Shown here piece after piece: positions 35,401 through 47,400 of a stretch of 64,000 nucleotides of DNA (the stretch's first letter is position 1; the number at the start of each line of letters is the position of its first letter). Source of the stretch: Strigops habroptila (Eukaryota > Chordata > Aves > Psittaciformes > Psittacidae). The translations under genes were made by a program, and so were the position numbers. Below the pieces are notes generated by a model, which did no database searches, was not told where the DNA came from, and was given only the letters and a program-made list of their open reading frames with translations. Location of the stretch: positions 39,418,420-39,482,419 of the forward strand of contig NC_044284.2 in NCBI RefSeq assembly GCF_004027225.2, given 5' to 3'.

Positions 35401-38400
35401 TGCTACAGTGTGCATGCTGTACTCCTTGCTGACTTACGCGGTAGCCGGCTAATGTACCAGCCAGGGAAAGGTATACGACTTCTCACTTTTCACTTCAAGA
35501 CCATGCACACAGACACTCATCTTACCTGGAGATGCTTAATTCCTCTCTGAGGGCTTCTAAGCAGGATGCTTCCATACTGTCTTGTATCAGGGAACTCAAA
35601 AAATATCCTTCTTCAAATGAGGTCTTCTTCATCCATTTTTATCTGCTAAGAGTTGTTTTTATGAGGATGCTTCCCCCCACCTCACCAGCTGAAGACCTCT
35701 AAGATGCCCACACAGCAGATCTGGGTGTCAAATACCAGGTGGAAGGTGGTCCACCCTGGCAGAACTTAGCTGCCCATCCTTCAGGTGAGACCCAGTGAGG
35801 TGCTGAGCATGTTCCTTCTCTCCTTGTGATACGAGGATGGAGATCCCTGGGCAATAAATTATATCACTTTTCCTTAGAAGTGGTGAGAGTGACAGCACTG
35901 TGCTAATCACCTGCCTGACAGAAAAGTAGATTCAGTCCCTTCCTGGAAGAGCTGGGGGCAGCTTCAATTCAAGAAGCAGCTGCCTGTAATTGTCCACATG
36001 TTGCTCACCTGATAGATATTGCCTGCTCCCACCTGCTGCACCACAGCAGGGTGGGATTCTCCAGTGGGAAAATGCACTTTGGCCTGGATTACTTTGCCAG
36101 ACTGTTCCTCAGATGCTTCTTCTCAAGCTCTGGGACCTGGAGAGTTTCTTCCTGGCCTCCTGTGTGCCTTCTCACTTGCACTACCCCATGCAGTACTTCA
36201 GTTGTGAAAAAAGAGGGAAAAATAAGATGGTTTCAATTTAAATTTCAACTTCAATGATGTAAAATAAGCTTCGACTGAGAAACCCAGATCACCTGAGACC
36301 AGCCAGGTCCCCTGCCCAGGCCCCACTTTGTTGGGTCTCCAGCAAATGCTCTGTTATTTTTAGGTCAGCTTACTGTGACTCAGTCTTCAACCTTTTTTGT
36401 GGTTTGGGGTTGGTTTTTGGTTCTTGGGTTGTGGTTTTTTTTTTTTTTGTTTGTTTGTTTGTTTTAAACATTTTTATCTCACTTTTTCTGCCGTGAAGCC
36501 ATGAGTGGTCAACAGATGGTGATAGCATGAGTCCTGTTAGTCATCACTCAGGTGGCTCTCAGAGTTGGATGCTGGTGAGGAGCCTGGGTGGGCTGAGAGG
36601 TTGGAGGGTCAGATACCGCAGTGTCAATTCTCTGGGGCCTTTCATCATAACATCTGCTTCCACCAGGAGTTTTGAGATATTTGGTGGCCAGTGCTTTTTT
36701 CAGATTTTGAAAAGCCATTAAAAGAAATGTGCAGCAATGACTGGAGCCATTTAGCATGAAAGTCCCTTCCAAATTTGTTACTTCTACAGTGCCTGAGTGC
36801 AGCTATGGGCTGACAGGGTCGTGGTGGGAAAATGCGTAACAGATCATAGAATCATAGAATCATAGAATCGTAAGGGTTGGAAAGGACCTTAAGATCATCT
36901 AGTTCCAACCCCCCTGCCATGGGCAGGGACACCTTGCCCTAAACCACGTGGCTCAAGGCTCTGTCCAACCTGGCCTTGAACACTGCCAGGGATGGAGCAT
37001 CCACAACCTCCCTGGGCAACCCATTCCAGTGCTTCGCCACCCTCACTGTAAAGAACTTCTTCCTTATATCTAACCTAAACTTCCTCTGTTTAAGTTTGAA
37101 CCCATTACCCCTTGTCCTACCACTACAGTCCCTAAGGAAGAGTCCCTCCCCAGCATCCTTGTAGACCCCCTTCAGATACTGGAAGGCTGCTATGAGGTCA
37201 CCACGCAGCCTTCTCTTCTCCAGGCTGAACAGCCCCAACTCTCTCAGCCTGTCTTCATACGGGAGGTGCTCCAGCCCTCTTATCATCCTCGTGGCCCTCC
37301 TCTGGACTCGCTCCAACAGCTCCATGTCCTTTTTATGTTGAGGACACCAGAACTGTACGCAGTACTCCAAGTGGGGTCTCACAAGAGCAGAGTAGAGGGG
37401 CAGGATCACCTCCTTCGACCTGCTGGTCACGCTTCTTTTGATGCAGCCCAGGATACGGTTGGCTTTCTGGGCTGCAAGCGCACACTGAAGCCGGCTCATG
37501 TTAAGCTTCTCATCAACCAACACCCCCAAGTCCTTTTCTGCAGGGCTGCTCTGAATCTCTTCTCTGCCCAGCCTGTAGCAGTGCCTGGGGTTGCCCCGAC
37601 CCAGGTGTAGGACCGTGCACTTGGCTTGGTTAAACTTCATAAGGTTGGCATCGGCCCACCTCACAAGCGTGTCAAGGTCCCTCTGGATGGCATCCCTTCC
37701 CTCCAGCGTATCAACCGAACCACACAGCTTGGTGTCGTCGGCAAACTTGCTGAGGGTGCACTCAATCCCACTGTCCATGTCACCAACAAAGATGTTGAAC
37801 AGGACCAGTCCCAACACCGATCCCTGAGGGACACCACTCGTTACAGGTTTCCAACTGGACATCGAGCCATTTACCACAACTCTTTGCGTGCGGCCATCGA
37901 GCCAGTTTTTTATCCACCGAGTGGTCCATCTATCAAATTGATGTCTCTCCAATTTAGAGACAAGGATGTCATGTGGGACAGTGTCGAATGCTTTGCACAA
38001 GTCCAGGTAGATGACATCAACTGCTCTGCCGCTGTCCATCAGTTCTGTGGCTCCATCATAGAAGGCCACCAAATTGGTCAGGCAGGATTTCCCCTTAGTG
38101 AAGCCATGTTGGCTGTCACCAACCACCTCGTTGTTTTTCATGTGCCTTAGCATGTTTTCCAGGAGAAACTGTTCCAAGATTTTGCCAGGCACAGAGGTGA
38201 GACTGACTGGTCTGTAGTTCCCTGGGTCTTCCACCTTCCCCTTCTTGAAAATGAGGGTTATATTGCCCTTCTTCCAGTCATCGGGAACTTCACCTGACTG
38301 CCAGGATTTTTCAAATATGATGGACAGTGGCTTAGCAACTACATTCGCCAGCTCCTTCAGGACCCGTGGATGGATTTCATCAGGTCCCATGGACTTGTGC

Positions 38401-41400
38401 ACGTTCAGGTTCTTAAGATGGTCTCGAACCTGATCCTCTCCTACAGTGGGCCTAAGGTCTTCGTTCTCACAGTCCCTGCATTTGCTTTCCAAGACTTGGG
38501 TTGTGTGGTCAGAGCATTTGCTGGTGAAGACTGAGGCAAAGAAGTCATTAAGAACCTCAGCCTTCCCCAAATCCATGGTAGCCAGTTCTCCTGATAGCTT
38601 CTGGAGAGGGCCTACATTGTCCCTAGTCTGTCTTTTATTTGCTACGTATCTATAGAATCCTTTCCTGTTATCTTTTACATCCCTTGCCAAACTTAATTCT
38701 AGCTGGGCCTTAGCTTTCCTAACCTGGTCCCTAGCTTCTCGGGCAATGCTCCTATATTCTTCCCAGGCCGCCTGTCCTTGCTTCCACCTTCTATAAGCTT
38801 CTTTTTTCCCTCTAAGTTTCCTCAGCAGCTCCTTGTCCATCCATGGAGGTCTCCTGGCCCTCCTGCTGCACTTTCTTCTAGTCGGGATGCAACACTCTTG
38901 AGCACGTAGCAGGTGATCCTTGAATACCGACCAGCAGTCTTGGGCCCCCTGCCCTCTAGGACTGTATCCCATGAAACCTTACTAAGGAGGTTCCTGAAGG
39001 GGCCAAAGTCTGCTTTCTTGAAGTCCAGGGCAGTGAGCTTGCTGCACGCTCTTCTCACCGTCCTGAGGATCTCAAACTCAACCATCTCGTGATCACTAGA
39101 GCCAAGGCTGCCCTGGAGCGTTACATTTCCAACCAGTCCCTCCCTGTTGGTGAGCACAAGGTCCAGCATGGCACCTCTCCTCGTCGGCTCCTCTACTGCT
39201 TGAAAGAGGAAGTTGTCTTCCACACAATCGAGGAACCTCCTGGATTGCTTGTGCCGGGCCGTACCGTCCCTCCAACAGATGTCAGGATAGTTGAAGTCCC
39301 CCATGAGGACCAGGGCCTGCGAGCGTGAGGCTGCTCCTATCTGCCTGTAGAGCGCTTCATCCACAGAGTCCTCTTGATCAGGCGGCCTGTAACAGATCCC
39401 CACCGTAATGTCCCCTGTTGCTGTTTTCCCTTTGATCCTGACCCACAAACACTCTGTTACCTCATCACCCATCCCCAGACAGAGTTCCATACTCTCTAGC
39501 CTATCACTGACATAGATAGCAACACCCCCTCCCCGTCTGCCTGGCCTGTCTTTTCTAAACAGCCTGTAACCTTCCATTCCGACATTCCAGTCATAGGAGC
39601 CATCCCACCATGTTTCTGTGATACCAATGACATCATATTCCCGTAGCCTTGCACACATCTCCAATTCCTCTTGCTTGTTCCCCATACTATGGGCGTTTGT
39701 ATAGAGGCACCTTAGCCGAGCTCCAAATGAAGCCGACTCAATGGCTCATGTGAGATCAATTAGCTCAGAGATAAAAATCATTAAGTATTAGGGGACTTAA
39801 TGGGATATTTCTACCAACCAGAAGTCTCCTGGGAATCTGACTGAGATCATCTATGAGGCACTGAGCTTTAGGCAGGATGTGCTGTTTGGGTCAGTGGGAC
39901 ACACTTGTATCTCCCCAGGCTTACCTTGAGAAGGGTCAACTCCATGACAAAGAACAACTCTCTCCCCCTCCTCCTGATTCTTCGCAGCAGAGAAATCTTC
40001 CCTGAAGAGTGGTCAGGGCCTGTTCTAGTAGAAATGTTGTCTTGTCCCTCCAAGAAGTTCAGGGAATGGTGTGCTAATGTTTTCCCCAATTGTAACTAAG
40101 GTGCAGCTGTAGGCAAGGGGTGGGTAAAGACACCAGTTGGGGCAGAAAGAGTAGCCCTGGGGTAGGGAGAGCTGGGCTCTGAAATGAGTACATTTCTGAT
40201 GAATACATTCCTGATTTGGCATTCAGAGTTATATATACATATGATTTGGGGGTTTTATATATATATATATACACACACACCACTTAATTAGACTGAGAGT
40301 AACTGCTGGCTCCTTGCCCAAGTTGGGCTTGGGGTAGGAAGCAACATTTAGGTCCTGCAAGTGCTGCTAGCTTGAGAATAAAACAAAGTGTGCTGGCGTA
40401 TTTGGGTCACTCTCCCCTGCAGAAGGTATTTTAGATGGCACATGTGGCCGCATCCCACCTCCCATCCAAGGATGATGAAAGCCAAATTGCTCAAAATGAA
40501 AATGAGACACCAGGGAAATGGTTTTGCCTTCTCCATCACTCACGGCTGTGCACCCTCCTCTGCCCTGGCTCTCAGGGAAGAGTGATTTAGACTGTGCAAA
40601 ACTGTCTTGCCTCACTGCTACTTTTTGTGCAGTTTTAGAGGGCTGGTGCAGAGCATGAGCAGGCTGCAGGCTCTCCCCTGGGGAGAAGGGCAAAACTCAG
40701 AGCTGGCTGGTGGCATTCCTCTGTAAAAAAAAAAAAAAGTAAAAAGAAGGAGCTCTCAGGGGTGTGACTGAACCAGGTACAAAAGCAAAGCAAACACAAT
40801 TTAAAATTACACCTTGACAAATTGAACACGAGGCATATTCGATTTCATTAACATCAATTTAGGGGATGGAGTAGTGCCAGAGGAGCCGAAACATTGTGAT
40901 TAAATATGCTTACCGAGAAACGCCAAAGGGAAACATCTTTCAAGTAAGCACTTATTTCCTATTGGGGAAGCAGAATGATATTTTTTCATTCAATCTGGAC
41001 AAAATAATGACTTGTCATTTTTGTAGCTCTGGACTGTACCCTCTGATTGGTTTTCCCCACTGTTATCTTTCAGGAAAGCGGTAGAGCCAAAAATATTTGA
41101 ACTACCCCCCTGCTGCGGGGAGGTGGAGCAGCAGGGAGGTGTCACCAGTGCTTGGGAAAGGTCTGAGTGTCACCCCTGTCCGCTCCCCCAACATAGCAAG
41201 GCTAAGGTCAACCACCAGCTGCCTCAGAGGGGCTGTGCCGCGGGGCATGGAGCTGGAAGCTGTGGCTGAAAGCTCTCTGCTGCACAAGCACACTGGCAGT
41301 GGGCTAATGCACGTCTTGGTGGGGTCCATCACTGGTAGTTTATTTATGTCAACAATGTTTAAAAGCCATGTGGGCTGTCTGGAGCATTAAGGACAACTTA

Positions 41401-44400
41401 CACCGGAAAAGAAATAAGCTTTTCTCTTCTAACCCAACATCCTTGCATTGGTGTTGCAGGCTATAAAGTGCTCATAGAAAATGAAAATACCAGAGGGTGT
41501 TTTCTGAGGTGCGGTGCGGCCTCTGGATATCGCAGGCAAGAAATGCCCAGGAAAGGGCTGGGACAGAAGGCTGAGCTCAACGACAACAAATTGGTCAGAA
41601 GTGCAACAAACCAATAAAGAAGCAGAAACGCAACAAACTAACAAAGAGACTCCCAAGAATGATAGCTTTTCAGACCAAAGACTGAGTGAGAATAGACCAG
41701 TCCGGATGTGAAGAGATGCTCTGCAAGTTGTAGGCAAGGCAGGACCAGAAGGCAGGTCTTCCCATTCCTGGCTCAGACCTTTGTTTGACACACCATACTA
41801 CTGCTTTATAGCCCAAACATTTGCCCAAATACTTCTCTTGCAGAAATTTAATAGTCAATATATTTTGTTGTCAATGCATATTTATGTTCTGTATGGTATT
41901 TCTAACGTAGACATCAAGCTCTTGAAAATGTGGATCCCAACTTTCATATATGTGTACTTTGGAGAGCAACATTGTTTTTACGGGTTTCTCTAAATAATAT
42001 CGTGCAGGTTAAAAACCAAATGAACAATTCTGATGGCAATGCAGAGAGCACCAATGTCCATCTCCTCCCAGCAGCATACCCTTCTGAGCACTGCGAGGCC
42101 AGCAGCACATCAGCATCCCATAGGATCTGTCCCACTGAAGCTGTTTGCCTTGCTGTAGAAACAGGCAAATACTTTTGCCACCTGCAGTCCCAGAAATTAT
42201 ACAGGTTTGCTTGGGTTTCCAATTCTTTGCATATATCTGTAGGAGAGGAGCTGTTTTCTGCAGGAAAAGATGTTTTATGAAGACAGGCAGTGGTGGTGGA
42301 GACTTGGCGTGAACTCCTGAGAGCCAGAGCTGAGATGATGTGCCACCTGCATGGATTACATGCCCTGCAGATCCATGCTTGGTGCTGGGGTGTTTAAATA
42401 CAGACCTTGAAAAATTGATAGTCCGGCAAAATCATTGGCTTTTGCCACCAAAACTTGAGGCAAATTAATACCATCAGTCACCCTTGAGACTGCGGAGTTA
42501 TATGTAAGGAGCTCAGCTCATCTTAAGAGGGAACTTTGTAAAGGTGCCATACAAGGCATGGAGATAAACGGATCAGTGTTTTTAATCTTCTTTAGGCAAG
42601 TAAAATCAAGTCAGGCTAAAGCAGGGATAATGAGAGGATATGTTCATTTAAAACGCAGTGGCATCTTTTTTGTTAGGGAATTTCTTTTTCATTTTGATTT
42701 GCATTTTAAATTGCATTATGATATAAAGGTAAATGGTCGTCCATCGATCTTGGCTGCTCTGCACACCTGAAACTACGGCACTCCTGCGAGGCAGCGTGCA
42801 TCATGAAGGATCCAATTTGGCTTTTCCAAGATCATGCCTGGATTTTGACCCTGCATGGTGGCAACCGGCTCCAAGCATTCCAGTTGTCTTCTTGCATGCG
42901 TTTCCAAGGTGTTGAGGGTAGCCTTCCCGTGAACCTCCTCTGCTTCTAGGCTCATCCAAAACCAATTCTTCCCTCCTTTTCATTCCTCTTCCAGCATCAT
43001 AGTGCAATTCTTAAGGTTTTTTTGGTTTTTGGTTTGTTTTTCTTTTTACTATAAATGTCTCTTGATGATGTTTTCTGTAACTCCCGCCCCATACAGTCTT
43101 TTGGGAGTTTTTTTTGGTTTTTTTCTTTTCAACCTAGAAGAGGTCCCAGAACATGGTTTGTGTGAAAGATGCCAGAAAAAGCAGAATCAGGGAAAAAAAT
43201 GGCTTTTTTTTTTTTTTCCTCTCTCTTGATTGATTAACCTTGAAGGCAGAGATGGGAAAGCCAGTAACATCAATAAAGGTGAGCACAGACCATTGGAAAG
43301 GGAGAAGTGCGGCTCATACACCCTGATTCTTCTTTTTAAGATGCAGAATGGAGAAGAGGGGTTTTTTTTCACATTTGGCTTTCTGTGCAAATGGTTACTG
43401 GGGGCTGTCATGGTGGGCTGCAAAGGGAATCCCACCACCCATGGAGTATTATGCTTTAATTTATGGTGCTGGTTCAAAAACCCTTGTGCATGCCAGAAAA
43501 AAAAAAAAAAAAAAACTATCCCAAGAATATTGTATTTTTCTGTGTATGCTCCCCCATAGGGCACTTTTCTGGGTACCACTTGGAGCACAGATAATCATAG
43601 CCACGGACAGGGTTGGGTTTGGTCTCCTCACTGCACCAGAGAAACCCACTGACAGATATGGGTGCTCCCACACAGTTCTCAGCAGATAAATAACCAGCAA
43701 AGATGAAAAAATACAGTTCAAACCAAACTGCTGGAGTTAATCCCTTCAAGCTCAGGATTTTGAGGGCAGGGAGGGAAACATTCAGTACCTCTAATTCAGG
43801 CAATTGAATTTTACTCCCTGCACTGATCAAATGATTTAAGCCCGTTTTTCTCTCTCGTGAGGCTGGCACGCCCAGGGCACGAAAGCTGGGAAGGAAGCCA
43901 GGGAAAAGATTTCAGGTGAGTCTGAGGAAGAGGTTTTATGAAGGCTGGCAAATCTCCCACAGGCTGTCACTGGGGCCTGGGGCTGCTCAACACCCTGGGA
44001 AGAGGGGAAAGTCCATGGCAATTATAGTTCCTTTCTTGACTTTTAACTGGCCCAATAGCTGAAAAATATTCCATAGCAGAAATTTCAATATTTGGAGGAA
44101 ATAAAATTATTTCACCCAAACAGTTCCCCAGCACCATCCCTACCTCCCTGCCCTGCTAGCCCCTCTCACCTCCCTTGACATATAAGGGCTCTTCATCCAT
44201 CCCAAGCTGTTGCAAGAGAGCTCTAAAATAATTTTAGAGCTGAATTTTTGCCCTGAGCATGCCCAGGAGTGAGGGCATGGGAGCTGAAGAGATGCACTGC
44301 TGGGAGAATGGTCATTTCCTAAACAGCACAGCCACATTCAGACCACCATTCGCAATCAGAGAGGATTATTTGACCAGGAAATGTGCAGGAAAAAACATAC

Positions 44401-47400
44401 ACAGTGATGTACCCATGGAAAAGTCTCTTTCCCCACATCTGGACCCACCCAGATATGCTCTCACCTGCCTGTTGTGCTGAGCTTTGGCCCAGTACTGGTG
44501 GTATCTGGTGGTATCCTCATGGCAACAGCAGGCATAAACGAGCCTGTGGCTAATTTTCAACCAGCAGCAGGACAACGAAGTGTTGCCCATAAAAGCCCAG
44601 GAGCCCCAGTTCAGTGCAGCAGCTCCAGAAGATGCAGCAGCATCTCCTCTCTGCTCGTGTTCCTCTTCACACCCATCACAGCTGCATCTGGCAGGCACTG
44701 ACTGTTCTTCCCTTCTTTTTTCCTATTTCTCATTGGGAAAGGTTCTTTTGGAGGGGAAATGGGATCATGGCTGCTTTGGCAAAGATGGGTTTGTGGGATG
44801 GGTTCCCTGCCCCAACATCTGATGCCACATTGAACAGCAGGGACGGGGAAACACCTCTTCAGATGGCAGGAGTTAGCTTTGATGCTTATTTCCAAAGAAT
44901 AATGCAGCTATTATGCAGGTGCAGTGTGCCTGAGGACAAGATGGTTGCAATACACTTGGAGGGAAAGTTTGAGTAAAGGAAGTGGGTTATACAGCTACAA
45001 AAGCTTTGAGGGCAGGCATTATTGCTGCTGTGACATGAAAAGATGTGACTTTCCATCTCCAGCATCAGTGTCAAACCCTCTTTGCTTTCCTGAGAGCATC
45101 TTCAGAGAAGCATTGGGGTAGGAATGTGTGTGCTCTGGGACAGGCAAGGGACGGTGGACGTGGGAGTAGGCGCCCATGGGAGTTTAGCAACTCTTCACCA
45201 GCATTTTTATCCTTATGTGTTGTCTTTTGGAAATACCAGCCCAAGACTGTGCATCAGGCTGGAGGGTCTCTGGAAAGTCTCTTGGTGTAGTGTGACACAG
45301 GGAAGGAGTGGTGTCAGAGCTGTGTGGCTGCTGAGAGACTAGCTGTGGTGCAGGTGACGGGTGCCACAGAAAGGGGACCTGGGGAAAGCCCCAGGGATGA
45401 TGTGGCTGACACTAAATAGCATGTGTTGGTGGGGGAGCAGCAAGAATTTGAGGGAGAAAGGGCTGAAGGCAAGGGAACCAAGTGCATCAGGAGATAAAAG
45501 CATCACTGCAAAGAGCTGTGACAAACATGGGTGCAACCCTATGAGGCATTGACAAAGAGGTTTCTAGAAGGGGAGGATGTAATTGCCATTGCCCAAAGCC
45601 CAGGGCAGCCTTGCCTGCAGGCAGAGAGGGAAGCAGGATGAACAGCTGCATCAGGACATGCCCAAGGAAAGAACGGAAAAACAGTGGGGGGAAAAGTGCC
45701 CAAAAGCAAGTGAGACCTTGGGCACTGGCTGGCAACTGTAGCAGGGACCAGGCTGTGACTGACCCTGCCATTGCTCTCGTAATGGAGCTGCTGTTCCCCA
45801 ACAAGACAGCTCCACCTCTCTGTCCAAGACCACACAGGGTAGACCCCAGGATCCTATATGCAGAGCACTTGAGCCCCCCACTTCGCAGTGCATGCAGGAA
45901 AGGCTTTTCCCTGTCCCACTGGGATGATGTGCTCTCAGACCAGTATTTCCTCTCCTCTGCCAAGCCTTCATCCTGCAGCAGCAGCTCCCAGCAGCTACTA
46001 CCTGTGATTTGGATCAAGCAGGGAGTGAGCAGAGCTTGAGCAAGAAGGGAGAAAGCAGGGTTAGAGCTAGAGGTGGTGAGCTCACCAGCAACATCCCAGC
46101 ACTTTCCAGCAGAAAGGAGCAGATGTGGAACATCTTGGTTCTGTTGTGGTGCTCCTTTTGGTGAATCCTTCAGCATTTCCAAAACAGTGGCACATGAGGT
46201 GTTGGTCTTGTGATGACGATGGCAGGTATCCATCTGTGCTAAGCACCTGTGCATGCAGCCCTGTGTGAGATGGCAATTCTTATATAGGCTGTCAACCAAC
46301 AGCACATCTTAAAATCACAGACTCACAGAATGGTTTGGGTTGGGAGTGACCTTCAAAGACCAGCTACTCCAACCCTCCTGCCATGGGCAGGGACATCTTT
46401 CATCAGGTTGCTCAAAGTCCCATCCAACCTGAACTTCAACATTGCCAGGGATGGGCCATCCACAACTTCTCTGGGCAACCTGTTCCAGTGTCCTACCACG
46501 CACATTGTAAAAAAATTTCTTTCTTGTACCTACCCTAGATCTAACCTGTTTTACTTTAAAACTGTTACTCCTTGTCCTGTCACTACAGATCCTGATAAAA
46601 AGAAAAAATCTCCATTTTTCTTATAAGCCGACTTTATGTATTGAAATGTCACAAGAAGGTCTCCCCAGAGCTTTCTCTTCTCCCGGCTGAACAACCCCAA
46701 CTGTCTCAACCTTTCTTCAATTCTCAACCTCTCTGACCATTCCCATGGCCTCTTTGGGACCTGTTCTAACAGGTCCACGTCTGTTTTATACTGGGGAGCC
46801 CAGAGCTGAAAGCAGTACTTGAAGTGGTGTCTCAAGAGGGAGGAGTAGAAGGGGAGTATTTGACCTGCTGGCCACAGTGCTGGTGATGCCCCTAGGACAT
46901 GATTGGCTTTCTGGGAAGCAAGCACACACTGCTGGCTCATGTTCAACTTGCCACCCACCAGTATCCCTTTCTTAGCAGGGCTGCTCTCAATCCATCCATC
47001 CCCCAGTCTGTATTGATTTCCTTCTGCAGCGGTTTACATCCAGATGCTGACACATGAGCCAGCAAGTTTTCTGCTCACAAAACAGCGGGGGTGTCCTTGT
47101 ACCCCAGCGGTGGCAAAGGCAGTGGGTTTTGTTGTTATTCTGGTGGTTTTTTGAATTTTGCTCATATCTTTGGAGTCCTTGTCAGAAGTGATGGTCGAGG
47201 TTAGGAGACACCTTCCAGCTGCTGGGAAAGCTTTTGGCTGATAGTCAGCAAACTGTAGCAGGTGAGGAAGGGAGAAGTTATGAGGAGAGTAAGGATGAAC
47301 ATAGTTTATGGGCAGAGAAAAATAGAAAGGAATGAAAAGTGAATGAACCAGCTCCATGTCTCACCTTGTGAGCTCAGTTCCTTCAGAGCTGCCATAAGAG

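Larger units (their letters stand above)
36843..39725 (-). mobile_element. CR1 LINE, 5'-truncated, with near-complete ORF2
   Basis: A chicken-repeat-1-type non-LTR retrotransposon inserted antisense in NMNAT2 intron 1. The 3' end at 36843-36866 has three copies of the typical 8-bp CR1 tail unit (plus-strand ATCATAGA). The minus strand encodes an apurinic-type endonuclease and a reverse transcriptase in two frames, annotated separately. Similarity begins near 39725 with [13 protein letters not shown], so ORF1, the 5' UTR and the extreme N-terminus of ORF2 are missing, the usual result of incomplete reverse transcription. Compared with the other LINE pieces in this window, its long open frames point to a relatively recent insertion. 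Confidence 0.95.

Noticed and set aside
45487-46305. 272-codon minus-strand frame in NMNAT2 intron 1
   Set aside because: No recognisable family, unremarkable composition, and it ends beside a CR1 fragment; several overlapping frames are open in the same place.
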